Shown: one piece after another, positions 36,672-44,266 of the stretch | Layout of the letters: every line of letters begins with the position of its first letter | Numbering within the stretch: the stretch's first letter is position 1 | Assembly (NCBI GenBank): GCA_963675995.2 | Contig: CAXXIY010000001.1 | Location: 620,001 to 684,000 of the forward strand | Origin: JAAFHB01 sp963675995 | GTDB taxonomy: Bacteria; Bacteroidota; Bacteroidia; Bacteroidales; Prolixibacteraceae | DNA length: 64,000 bases | Direction: 5' to 3' | Position numbers and translations under genes: made by a program | The notes under the pieces: generated by a model | The model's input: the letters and a program-made list of their open reading frames with translations, nothing else | Told to the model about the DNA's origin: nothing | The model's database searches: none

Positions 36672-37250
36672 ATGACAACAGAGTTTCAACAAAAAAGAGG
36701 ACTAAATTTCAGAAAGTTTACGCTGACTTATGACAAAATAATAGTAGAGACAAGGACACTTCGGAAAAACGACAAATACGAAATTAAGCTGGACAGGATT
36801 GGACTCGACACACATTATCAGTCGGACAATACAATTGCTGGAAAGATGTTTTTTGGAATTTGCATCGCATTAGTTGTAGGTTCAATTTTTGGTATTATTT
36901 ATAACACAGGTAAAGACGTTGACACTTGGATTTTAAATGCAATACTATGGACATTAATGGCTTGCTTTGCATATTTTAAACCACATCAAGACGACATATA
37001 TTTAGTGGGTGGACAAACCAATCTCGTTTTTTACAGGGACATTCCAAACGAGAAAGCAGTCTTAAAGTTTATTGACAGTGTTAAGATTCAAGTAAAAGAC
37101 TATTTGAAGGAGAAATATACCGTATTTGACAGTACGACACCTGAGCAAGATTTTTATAGCAGAATAAATTGGCTTCGTGACAGAGAAGTAATAAGTTATT
37201 CGGAATATATTGAATACAAAACGAATTATGACACACAAAAATTATTATAA
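36672..37250 (+). CDS. Cassette 3 membrane protein, unknown
   Basis: 192 residues starting 22 bp after the R' core. Two adjacent hydrophobic segments in the middle (GKMFFGICIALVVGSIFGII, WILNAILWTLMACFAYF) separate a basic N-terminal domain from a soluble C-terminal domain (LVFYRDIPNEKAVLKFID). The stop is next to the cassette's R'' core. No family recognised. Confidence 0.7.
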   Translation: MTTEFQQKRGLNFRKFTLTYDKIIVETRTLRKNDKYEIKLDRIGLDTHYQSDNTIAGKMFFGICIALVVGSIFGIIYNTGKDVDTWILNAILWTLMACFAYFKPHQDDIYLVGGQTNLVFYRDIPNEKAVLKFIDSVKIQVKDYLKEKYTVFDSTTPEQDFYSRINWLRDREVISYSEYIEYKTNYDTQKLL

Positions 37251-37252
37251 TC

Positions 37253-37262
37253 TGCTGCTAAT
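37253..37262 (+). repeat. R'' half-site of cassette 3, interrupted
   Basis: TGCTGCTAAT pairs with the cassette 3 start (GTTAGCAGCA) in 9 of 10 positions plus a G-T wobble, but the rest of the attC does not follow. The inner attC sequence (CATCAGCTACCC) resumes at about 37687, so about 425 bp appears to be inserted at the AA/C step of the core. Confidence 0.6.
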
Positions 37263-37686
37263 AAGAAGGAATATGAGCGGCGAGCAACGCCCAGCGATTA
37301 TTCCCGGTTGAAGTACACGCGCCGGGATCGGAGCTATGGTTACTGAGCCTGCCGAAGTATGCACTTAATGACCGTTTTTGTTTGTTTTGAAGATTTTCTG
37401 AGAAGAAAAATACAATAATCGTTCTTTGACGTATTGCAGGTTTTTGCGCATTTTCGGGTTTTAAACCCGATTATTTAATGTACGCTTACTCTATCCCCGC
37501 AAAGCAACCTGTTGATCCGGTTTGCGGACCACATTTTCAAACTCAGGAACAAGCGCAACAGCCTGCTCAACAATAGTAAGTCCCGATTTCTTTCTCATAT
37601 TCAGAAATTTTAAAGTGAATAATCTCCGAGTATAGAAAGAATCGGGTACTTTTAATACAGCTATCCGCGTAGGCGGATTTAGTTCA
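37263..37686 (-). pseudogene. Insert carrying an N-terminal fragment of a tyrosine recombinase
   Basis: No intact gene. The right half, about 37502-37686 on the minus strand, is a degenerate copy of 45706-45893. Its frame contains TIVEQAV and a VRKPDQQVT-type phrase, like the SAM-like N-terminus of IS91-associated integrases. The left half (37263-37500) holds GC-rich palindromic DNA that I cannot identify. Both copies share the end GGCGGATTTAGTTCA. Confidence 0.45.
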
Positions 37687-37831
37687 ACATCAGCTACCCG
37701 TCAAGGTCGGCGACAGTGGTATTCGGGGTGCATCTTTCCGCTCAAACTGTTTATTGGCTTGACAGGAATCGGAGATCGGCGAAGCCAAATCACCCGCAAT
37801 CCGCCTCTGCGTGTAGCTTCCTACGTTATAG
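37682..37831 (+). repeat. attC-like site preceding cassette 4
   Basis: R' GTTATAG (37825-37831) with inner boxes CAGCTACCC and GTGTAGCTTCCTAC. The left core is only TTCAAC because of the insertion in the R'' box. The interior closely matches the sites at 36498 and 38394, with point differences. Confidence 0.7.
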
Positions 37832-37873
37832 GGCATTTTAAATAGCGTCAGAACAACGATAGACAACAGTAAA

Positions 37874-38380
37874 ATGAACGCAGAATTTATATACCAACCA
37901 ATTTCTGGACAATATGATGAAAAATCATTTGACCTAGATACTGTTTGGAAAAGTTTAAATTGGTGTTGGGTAAAATTCACGACAGACGACTTAGACGAGT
38001 GGGTTGGTTCTTTTCGTGGAGTACCTGTCAAAACAGCAATTGCAGAAAATATTAAACAAGTTGCAGTTCTCACCGGAGACTGCATTTATATTTTAGACAT
38101 TGAGAAGAGAGAAATTCTTTTTTACGAACCACAGACACAATTTCGTGATTTAATTTCGGTTCCAAGCAAAGACAAATTCTTAGTGGCGGACTATTATCAA
38201 ATTGGACTCATAGACAAAGATTTTCAATTTCACGCAATTAAGACAAACTTTGATATGGACTACATTGAATTTAAGGATTACAACGGTGACAGATTAAATA
38301 TTGCGATAGACAAAATGCCTGACTATAATAGAGTAGACGGTTATGTCGACACAAAAAATTGGATAATTGTAACGGAATGA
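37874..38380 (+). CDS. Cassette 4 protein, unknown
   Basis: 168 residues, acidic, aromatic-rich, predicted mostly beta (WVGSFRGVPVKTAIAENIKQ, LTGDCIYILDIEKREILFYE). It resembles small bacterial immunity-like or unknown beta proteins, but no family can be named. It starts 43 bp past the R' core and stops 14 bp before the next R'' core, a compact single-gene cassette. Confidence 0.7.
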   Translation: MNAEFIYQPISGQYDEKSFDLDTVWKSLNWCWVKFTTDDLDEWVGSFRGVPVKTAIAENIKQVAVLTGDCIYILDIEKREILFYEPQTQFRDLISVPSKDKFLVADYYQIGLIDKDFQFHAIKTNFDMDYIEFKDYNGDRLNIAIDKMPDYNRVDGYVDTKNWIIVTE

Positions 38381-38393
38381 AAATAAAAACGCC

Positions 38394-38547
38394 CTATAAC
38401 TTCAGCTACCCGTCAAGCGCGGCGCTTGGTGGTTTTCGGTCAGCGGCTCTCCGCTCGATTTCCTTGTCCTGTCGGACAGGAATCGAAGATCAGCGAAAGC
38501 TAAATCGCCCGCAATCCGCCCCTGCGTGTAGCTGCACACCGTTGATG
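38394..38547 (+). repeat. attC-like site of cassette 4
   Basis: R'' CTATAAC (38394-38400) and R' GTTGATG (38541-38547). GCCCTATAAC is the exact complement of the cassette 4 start GTTATAGGGC. The interior is nearly the same as at 36498-36650, including the central hairpin. Confidence 0.8.
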
Positions 38548-38604
38548 CTCATTGTTCAAAACTCTGCACCATTACTATTCGCTCCATGAAAGTTTTTCCT
38601 ACGT

Positions 38605-39137
38605 TTGTTAGACAAACGCAATTCAATAACAAAAGAAACTGCAATAAAGCTTTTCAACGAGAGACGAATACGTACTCAATGGAATGAAGACCAAGAGAAA
38701 TGGTATTTCTCAATAGTTGACGTTGTAGGTGTACTGACAGAAAGTGAAAATCCCAACAATTATTGGAAAGTACTGAAAAATAGGCTTAAGAAAGAGGGAA
38801 GTGAGTTGGTTACAAATTGTAACCAACTGAAAATGGAATCCTCTGATGGCAAATTTTATAAAACTGATGTCGCTGATACAGAACAGTTATTCCGATTGAT
38901 TCAAAGTATTCCATCCCCGAAAGCAGAGCCATTTAAAATGTGGTTAGCTCAAGTAGGAAGAGAGCGAATTGACGAAATCGAAGACCACGAAATTGGTATC
39001 GACCGTTTGATGGAAACATACATGCGAAAAGGGTTACCAAAGAGTGGATAAATCAACGACTTAAAAGTATTGAAATTCGTAAGGAGCTTACTGACGAGTG
39101 GGAAAACAGAGGCGTTAAAAAAGGACAAGAGTATGTA
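38605..39137 (+). pseudogene. Broken BroN-type (antirepressor-like) gene, cassette 5
   Basis: The first 148 codons read as a Bro-N-type domain (TQWNEDQEKWYFSIVDVVGVL, NYWKVLKNRLKKEGSEL, MWLAQVGRERIDEIED). The frame stops after YMRKGLPKSG and continues in another frame as WINQRLKSIEIRKELTDEWE, so there is one frameshift. The 3' end then runs into an intron-derived repeat at about 39138. No ATG start is found (a TTG at 38605). It is related to the N-terminal domain of the Fic protein at 44267. Confidence 0.7.
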
Positions 39138-39231
39138 GATAAAGAGAGAAAAGTTGAAGTTGACCACCCGGAGTTCATACAAAAAGCGAACGATAAATGT
39201 CGTAATGTGAAAATAGCGAAAGACAATGATA
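39138..39231 (-). repeat. Repeat copy A, part 1 (split by IS481 element)
   Basis: About 94 bp highly similar to 43858-43950. Together with 40583-40797 it forms one about 305-bp repeat also found, uninterrupted, at 43858-44162. Probably part of a group II intron read on the minus strand (see the copy at 43858). Confidence 0.7.
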
Positions 39232-40575
39232 TGTAATAGTTGCGACTTAATCTGACAGTCAGGGATTAAACTAACTTTGTAATTGCATTCAAAAAGAAGT
39301 TTAATCCACTAAAACTGTCAGAAATGAATACAGAAGTAAAATTAATCAAAACCAAGTTAGGATTGCTCAATTTGTCAGAGCAATTAGGTAACGTTTCACA
39401 AGCCTGTAAAATCTTCGGTTACAGTCGTGATAGCTTTTACCGTTTTAGAGAGCTGTATGAAAAAGGAGGAGAATTAGCACTTCATGAGGTTTCACGCAGG
39501 AAACCAGTACTTAAAAACCGCATTGAAGAGGCCATTGAAGATCAGGTTAAACAGATTGCCTTTGATTTTCCGGCTTATGGACAACAACGTGCCTCGAACG
39601 AATTGAAGAAGAAAGGTGTTTTTATTTCCCCTGCAGGAGTGCGTTGTGTTTGGCTCCGTAATGGTGTAGAAACTTTCCAGAAAAGGCTTAAATTGCTTGA
39701 AAAACGGGCTGCTCAGGATGGATTGGTCTTGACTGAAGCTCAGGTTGTAGCCCTTGAAAAAGCCAAGGAAGAAAAGTTTGCACAAGGTGAGATAGAAACG
39801 CAACATCCAGGATACCTCGGTGCACAAGACACTTACTATGTGGGCACTATAAAAGGTGTTGGTCGGATATATCAGCAAACATTTATTGATACTTACACTA
39901 AAGTTGCCCAGGCTAAATTGTACGATCGTAAAAATGCCCTTGTTGCCGCAGATATGCTTAATGACAGGGTATTGCCAATGTATGAAGAAAGTAAAATTCC
40001 ACTGCTAAGGATCTTAACTGATCGGGGAACCGAATATTGCGGAGCACGTGAACATCATGAATACCAATTATACCTGGCAATAGAAGACATCGATCATACA
40101 CGAACCAAAGCAAGGCATCCGCAGACAAATGGAATTTGTGAACGATTCCACAAAACGATGCAGGAAGAGTTTTATGCGGTAGCTTTTCGGAAAAAAATTT
40201 ACAGCTCCATAGTTGATCTACAGATAGATGTGGATCTTTGGCTTGATCATTATAACAAAGAACGTCCTCATTCCGGGAAGTACTGTTTTGGTAAAACACC
40301 GTGGCAAACATGGAATGAGACACTTCACCTGACAAAAAGTAAAATGCTGGATACTCAATTTCAAAAAGATGTATCTTTATACCTGACAGGAGAAGCGGAA
40401 CCAGGCTCTGGTGGCGACCAACCTGATAGGAATATCCTGTCCGACTGGAATGGTCACGGGGGCATTAATGGCCCCCAAATCCAGCATATCATTCCGGGAA
40501 AAGATGCCTTAAAAAACGCATTGAATTATTAACTCAAAAATATCCCTACTGTCAGACGAAGTCTAAACTTCTACA
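39232..40575 (+). mobile_element. IS481-family insertion sequence, 1344 bp
   Basis: Terminal inverted repeats start TGTAATAGTTGCGACTT on the left and TGTAGAAGTTTAGACTT on the right (complement); both continue with TCTGACAGT and AGGGAT. A 7-bp direct repeat AATGATA flanks it (39225-39231 and 40576-40582). The uninterrupted copy of the target at 43940-43960 reads AATGGTA there, confirming a simple insertion. One transposase gene. Confidence 0.9.
39324..40532 (+). CDS. IS481-family transposase
   Basis: 402 residues: an N-terminal helix-turn-helix (LSEQLGNVSQACKIFGYSRD), a second HTH-like region (QRASNELKKKGVFISPAGVR) and an rve-type DDE core with Asp in QQTFIDTYTKV, Asp in ILTDRGTEYCG and Glu in GICERFHKTMQEEF. 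Frame intact, complete inverted repeats outside, so possibly active. Confidence 0.92.
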   Translation: MNTEVKLIKTKLGLLNLSEQLGNVSQACKIFGYSRDSFYRFRELYEKGGELALHEVSRRKPVLKNRIEEAIEDQVKQIAFDFPAYGQQRASNELKKKGVFISPAGVRCVWLRNGVETFQKRLKLLEKRAAQDGLVLTEAQVVALEKAKEEKFAQGEIETQHPGYLGAQDTYYVGTIKGVGRIYQQTFIDTYTKVAQAKLYDRKNALVAADMLNDRVLPMYEESKIPLLRILTDRGTEYCGAREHHEYQLYLAIEDIDHTRTKARHPQTNGICERFHKTMQEEFYAVAFRKKIYSSIVDLQIDVDLWLDHYNKERPHSGKYCFGKTPWQTWNETLHLTKSKMLDTQFQKDVSLYLTGEAEPGSGGDQPDRNILSDWNGHGGINGPQIQHIIPGKDALKNALNY

Positions 40576-40582
40576 AATGATA

Positions 40583-40797
40583 CGCTATGCTTATCCTCGT
40601 TTAATAGCCTCATATGCCGGCTTCGCCCTTTATTTTGTCAAATGTTCACCGGACAATTGGTTTTGATAACGCAAAACTTCACTCATCTCAGTGTTTAAAG
40701 GACTAACACCCTCCGGGAAAATACACGCGCTGGAAATTCTCTTTTCTACCCAAAGATTTGTATTTTCGAAGTTCTTCAAGAACTTACAACGTTATGG
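40583..40797 (-). repeat. Repeat copy A, part 2, ending at cassette 6 core
   Basis: Matches 43950-44166. On the minus strand, from about 40726, it reads GTGTATTTTCCCGGAGGGTG, like the 5' end of a group II intron. To the right of that point about 65 bp leads into the R' core GTTATGG (40791-40797). It may be the right half of a disrupted attC. Confidence 0.55.
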
Positions 40798-40805
40798 GTT
40801 ATATT

Positions 40806-41507
40806 ATGAGGACACGACACATAGACATATTTACAATTTTAATATTACTGTTTTTCGGTTGTGGACAGACAGTTAGCAAAAAGACGATTAAAGTTTCTGA
40901 CACTGATTCTATGACACCGAATACTCTGTCAAACAAGAATATGGTATCAGACAGCTTGACCTCTGTCAAAGTGATTGATAAAAGTTTTCATCAAAGGAAT
41001 TTTATAAAAATTGACCTCGATGAAAAGATTGGTGGTAAAACATTAAGGCAATATCTGGCAGACGACAAAATACCTAATGTTTTTAAAACCGTCTTCCAAG
41101 GAGAAAGAGCTTTAAATGACGATGAAGAAACACTTGCGTTAATTGACAGTTTGTTTAGCAAAGACAGTGAAAGACATCCATTCTACTTTGTCCTTGCTAC
41201 CAGAACGATGTGGTGGTCTGACGGTGCATTTTCCGAACCTTTAGGTGAAAAGGCCAAAAAATATGTTGAAACAGAGACGAAACAATTTTTGAAGTATTTT
41301 GAAACAGAGAAAGTCTTAACCGAATCTGACTTCAATAAATGGACAGAATATGTGGCAGGAGAAATCGGTATAACTGATGAAAATAACGAGTTACAAGAAG
41401 CAGAGAATGTTAGAAAACGAATGATGGAATCCTATTCTGACTGCACTCTAGCTGAACAAAAAGAAATAGACAGATTTATTGAGAAGGTAATGAAATACAA
41501 CCCATAA
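40806..41507 (+). CDS. Cassette 6 lipoprotein, unknown
   Basis: About 233 residues from ATG 40806, 9 bp after the R' core (upstream in-frame ATGs lie in the repeat). The lipoprotein signal LILLFFGCGQ gives Cys near residue 18. A soluble charged domain follows (KIGGKTLRQYLADDKIP, HPFYFVLATRTMWWSDGAF, KRMMESYSDCTLAEQKEIDR). The stop codon overlaps the R'' core. Unknown function; anchored to an envelope membrane. Confidence 0.75.
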   Translation: MRTRHIDIFTILILLFFGCGQTVSKKTIKVSDTDSMTPNTLSNKNMVSDSLTSVKVIDKSFHQRNFIKIDLDEKIGGKTLRQYLADDKIPNVFKTVFQGERALNDDEETLALIDSLFSKDSERHPFYFVLATRTMWWSDGAFSEPLGEKAKKYVETETKQFLKYFETEKVLTESDFNKWTEYVAGEIGITDENNELQEAENVRKRMMESYSDCTLAEQKEIDRFIEKVMKYNP

Positions 41508-41631
41508 CTTCAGCTACCCACAAGCCGGGCTTCGGTGCTTCGTTGACAGGAAATTAATAAATTAAAAGGCAGCTCTCCGTAGGAAGTTAATCGGGAAACT
41601 CCCGTCCTGCGTTTAGCTTCCTCCGTTAGCA
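41499..41631 (+). repeat. attC-like site of cassette 6
   Basis: R'' within AACCCATAAC (41499-41508), the exact complement of the cassette 6 start GTTATGGGTT. R' GTTAGCA (41625-41631). Inner boxes CAGCTACCC and GTTTAGCTTCCTCC pair. The shorter centre differs from the 36498-type sites. Confidence 0.8.
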
Positions 41632-41657
41632 GTCATGGGCTGAAAATTCGGAAATGT

Positions 41658-41689
41658 TTTGTTGGTATCACAAAAAGTATATACATTTG
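41658..41689 (+). promoter_or_regulatory. Promoter inside the toxin-antitoxin cassette
   Basis: -33 TTTG (41658-41661), 20-nt spacer, -7 TACATTTG (41682-41689), 20 bp before the antitoxin ATG. This cassette therefore carries its own promoter, as expected for a toxin-antitoxin cassette. Confidence 0.65.
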
Positions 41690-41708
41690 TGATATAAATT
41701 TACTAAAT

Positions 41709-41939
41709 ATGAAAACACTTTCATTAAAACTCGAAGATCAGATTTTTATCGATGCCGAGGGAGTGATCGCGAAAGTTAAGAAGACAAGGAATCGTTATAT
41801 CAATGAGGCTGTTGATTATTACAATCGGTATAACAAAAGGAAAATTCTTGCTGAGAAACTTGCCAAAGAATCAAAATTAGTTCAGGATGAATCGATGATG
41901 GTATTAGCTGAATTTGAAAGAATAAGCAATGAAGATTAG
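41709..41939 (+). CDS. Cassette 7 antitoxin (ribbon-helix-helix-like)
   Basis: 76 residues. The N-terminus KTLSLKLEDQIFIDAEGVIA plus NRYINEAVDYYNRY resembles a ribbon-helix-helix DNA-binding fold; the charged C-terminal helix probably binds the toxin. It overlaps the MazF-type toxin gene by 11 bp, antitoxin first, downstream of its own promoter. It should neutralise the toxin and may repress the operon. Confidence 0.82.
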   Translation: MKTLSLKLEDQIFIDAEGVIAKVKKTRNRYINEAVDYYNRYNKRKILAEKLAKESKLVQDESMMVLAEFERISNED

Positions 41940-42273
41940 GCAATTTGATATTTGGACAGCTGACCTGAATCCTCAAGTTGGGACTGAACCTGGTAAAATC
42001 AGACCTGTTCTGATAGTTCAAACCGATTTGCTCAATTCCCTGCATCCATCAACAATTATTTGTCCGATTACAACGAATGTTGTTAAAGAGAGCGATATTT
42101 TGAGGGTCCACATTAAGAAGGGCACTTCCAATATCGAGAAGCCATCCGACTTAATGATTGATCAAATCAGAGCTATTGATAACAAGCGATTTGTCCAGAA
42201 AATAGGTGAACTTCCGAACGATATTAGAAAAACCGTAATCGAAAATCTCAAAATAATACTTGATCTGGAATAA
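41929..42273 (+). CDS. mazF: Cassette 7 MazF/PemK-type mRNA interferase toxin
   Basis: 114 residues. The MazF/PemK barrel is clear: DIWTADLNPQVGTEPGKIRP with the catalytic-type Arg, VLIVQTDLLN, STIICPITTN and SDLMIDQIRAIDN. Such toxins cut mRNA at short sites when the antitoxin is lost. Toxin-antitoxin cassettes are common in chromosomal integron arrays, where they are thought to stabilise the array. The frame is intact. Confidence 0.92.
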   Translation: MKIRQFDIWTADLNPQVGTEPGKIRPVLIVQTDLLNSLHPSTIICPITTNVVKESDILRVHIKKGTSNIEKPSDLMIDQIRAIDNKRFVQKIGELPNDIRKTVIENLKIILDLE

Positions 42274-42282
42274 CCCCACGCC

Positions 42283-42408
42283 TGCTAACAAACGCCAAAT
42301 GCCATGCGGGGTCAGTAGATCATCACGTTTCTCCTGCCGGAAACTCAAACCAATCAAAAACTAACAAATATCATAAACCCGCCCGGCACTTGGCGCCAGC
42401 CGTTGGCA
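42283..42408 (+). repeat. attC-like site of cassette 7
   Basis: R'' TGCTAAC (42283-42289), R' GTTGGCA (42402-42408). The inner arms pair very well: CGCCAAATGCCATGCGGG on the left against CCCGCCCGGCACTTGGCG on the right. This is the most classical attC geometry in the window. Confidence 0.85.
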
Positions 42409-42488
42409 GTAATGGTACGAGACCCGACACAGACGAACAACCTTGAGAAATTGATGATCAAAATTAAAAAAGAACTTAACAAGTATAA

Positions 42489-43298
42489 ATGATAAATTTC
42501 ATTCAAGAATTAAAAGGCAGAAACGAAACGCTATTTTATTATGGCTTGATTTGTCTTTTATTGGCTATCGTTTTCTTAGTGATGACAAGACTACGCAATG
42601 TGCAAGTTTATAATGTAAATGCTTGGTATAAACCTTTCAAATTTGCATTTTCTACATTTTTATTTGCCTGGGCTATGACTTGGTATTGCTACTATTTGCC
42701 TGACTTCAATATCAGATTATTCAATTGGGCTATCATTATTTTATTAGGCTTTGAAATTGCTTATATTGCTTTTCAAGCTGGTAAAGGACAATTATCCCAC
42801 TACAATTTGTCTACTCCGGTTTATTCCTTATTGTATTCTATGATGGCTTTGGCGGCAACCTTGGTCACACTTTATACTGCCTATGTTGGAGTGTTGTTCT
42901 TCAAATACGACTTTCCAAATCTGCCCAATTATTATTTATGGGCAATTCGTTTTGCAATAATTCTTTTTGTAATTTTTTCATTTGAAGGTTTTGCGATGGG
43001 TTCAAGACTTAATCATAGTGTTGGAGCATTAAACGACAATTCAAATTGGTTCATTGTAGGTTGGAGTAGGACTGTTGGTGATTTAAGAGTTTCACACTTT
43101 ATCGGTATGCATGCCTTGCAAGTTTTGCCGATAATTTCATTTTATGTTTTAAAAAACACAAAACTGACAATCGGACTTTCTCTATTTTACGGACTTTTAG
43201 CTTTAGGGACACTTATTCAAGCATTACAAGGGAAACCATTAATCAAATCAGGTAGGACACAAAACAAACTGACAAACGAAATTAAGAACAAGAACTGA
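42489..43298 (+). CDS. Cassette 8 polytopic membrane protein, unknown
   Basis: 269 residues with about seven hydrophobic segments (FYYGLICLLLAIVFLVM, WAIIILLGFEIAYIAF, SLLYSMMALAATLVTLY, FAIILFVIFSFEGFAMG and others). Intramembrane motifs WYKPFKFAFSTFLFAWAMTW, GSRLNHSVGA and HFIGMHALQVLP carry conserved-looking His residues. Not assigned to a family; perhaps an enzyme-like or haem-binding membrane protein, which is a guess. Starts 81 bp past the R' core. Confidence 0.72.
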   Translation: MINFIQELKGRNETLFYYGLICLLLAIVFLVMTRLRNVQVYNVNAWYKPFKFAFSTFLFAWAMTWYCYYLPDFNIRLFNWAIIILLGFEIAYIAFQAGKGQLSHYNLSTPVYSLLYSMMALAATLVTLYTAYVGVLFFKYDFPNLPNYYLWAIRFAIILFVIFSFEGFAMGSRLNHSVGALNDNSNWFIVGWSRTVGDLRVSHFIGMHALQVLPIISFYVLKNTKLTIGLSLFYGLLALGTLIQALQGKPLIKSGRTQNKLTNEIKNKN

Positions 43299-43304
43299 CA
43301 AATA

Positions 43305-43319
43305 ACCACTACTGCTAAT
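43305..43319 (+). repeat. R'' half-site of cassette 8, interrupted by intron remnant
   Basis: ACCACTACTGCTAAT pairs with the cassette 8 start (GTTGGCAGTAATGGT). The core is broken after AA, where the group II intron fragment begins (TCGAATAGACGG). Confidence 0.65.
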
Positions 43320-43715
43320 CGAATAGACGGCTACTCCAGTAAATAGCTGACGGAGTGCGCCTCTCACACCACTGTACGTAAGGGTCTCGTATACAGCGGC
43401 TCATTCAGATGTGGAGCAATTTTCTCGTAATATGACAGCAACGCTTCGTAACCCCTCTTTCGCAATCGTTCCAAAGTAATGGTAGTGACAAAAATTGGGC
43501 TTTGGGTGCTGCCCAATCTCCCATTCGGGTTCTGCTCCATGGATAGGCATGTTCAGGATCAACGCCTAGTTGAATCAGGTTCTTCCTTTTTCGTTCAGGT
43601 TACTTCCAGTGGTGCCAAATGCAATACCTCAGACGGTTGCGCAGCCACCCTTCCAATTCAATCAGTTTGCCATGGATACTTGCCATACGGAAGTCGTTGA
43701 GCCAACCTTGTGAGG
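43318..43715 (-). pseudogene. Group II intron remnant: maturase C-terminus and 3' intron end
   Basis: On the minus strand the frame reads domain X of a group II intron maturase (GWLNDFRMASIHGKLIELEG, WLRNRLRYCIWHHWK, stop, PERKRKNLIQLGVDPEHA, WSRTRMGDW). It then carries RNA-like 3' intron sequence with a domain V-type hairpin (GCCGCTGTATACGAGA...) and ends at the R'' core. A TAA interrupts the frame and the reverse transcriptase domain is missing. Orientation is opposite to the cassettes. Confidence 0.8.
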
Positions 43716-43857
43716 TTTGTTTTAATATTTAACCTTCTTACCATGAGCGCGAAGCGTAAACAAATAATTCCGCTGAGACAAAAAGCTGTTTGAGCGAAGG
43801 CGGAGTGAGTTCTTTTTGTCAGGTCTTTTTGGATTACTTTTTGTGACAACAAAAAGT

Positions 43858-44166
43858 GACAAAGAGAGAAAAGTTGAAGTTGACCACCCGAAGTTCATGC
43901 AAATAGCGAAAGATAAATGTCGTAAGGTGAAAAAAGCGAAAGACAATGGTACGCTACGCTTATCCTCGTTTAATAGCCTCATATGCCGGCTTCGCCCTTT
44001 ATTTTGTCAAAAGTCCACCGGACATTTGGTTTTGCTAAGGCAAAACTTCACTCATCTCAGTGTTTAAAGGACTAACACCCTCCAGGAAAATACACGCGCT
44101 GGAAATTCTCTTTTCTACCCAAAGATTTGTATTTTCGAAGTTTTTCAAGAGCTTACAACGTTGACG
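43858..44166 (-). repeat. Repeat copy B (probable 5' group II intron fragment) ending at cassette 9 core
   Basis: About 305 bp, the uninterrupted counterpart of 39138-39231 plus 40583-40797. On the minus strand from about 44095 it begins GTGTATTTTCCTGGAGGGTG, resembling a group II intron 5' end, so with 43318-43715 it may be one internally deleted intron. It ends at GTTGACG (44160-44166), the cassette 9 start core. Confidence 0.55.
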
Positions 44167-44266
44167 GTCATTGTATCGCGACCCCACAGACAGCAACTGC
44201 ACCACAAAAATTATCCTATCTTTGGAAAGATAATTACTGAATGCAAAAATAGATGAGAATAAAATT

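Noticed and set aside
37380..37500. Possible non-coding RNA or riboswitch in the insert within the cassette 3 attC
   Set aside because: There is a short palindrome (CGGGTTTTAAACCCG) but no larger conserved fold that I recognise.
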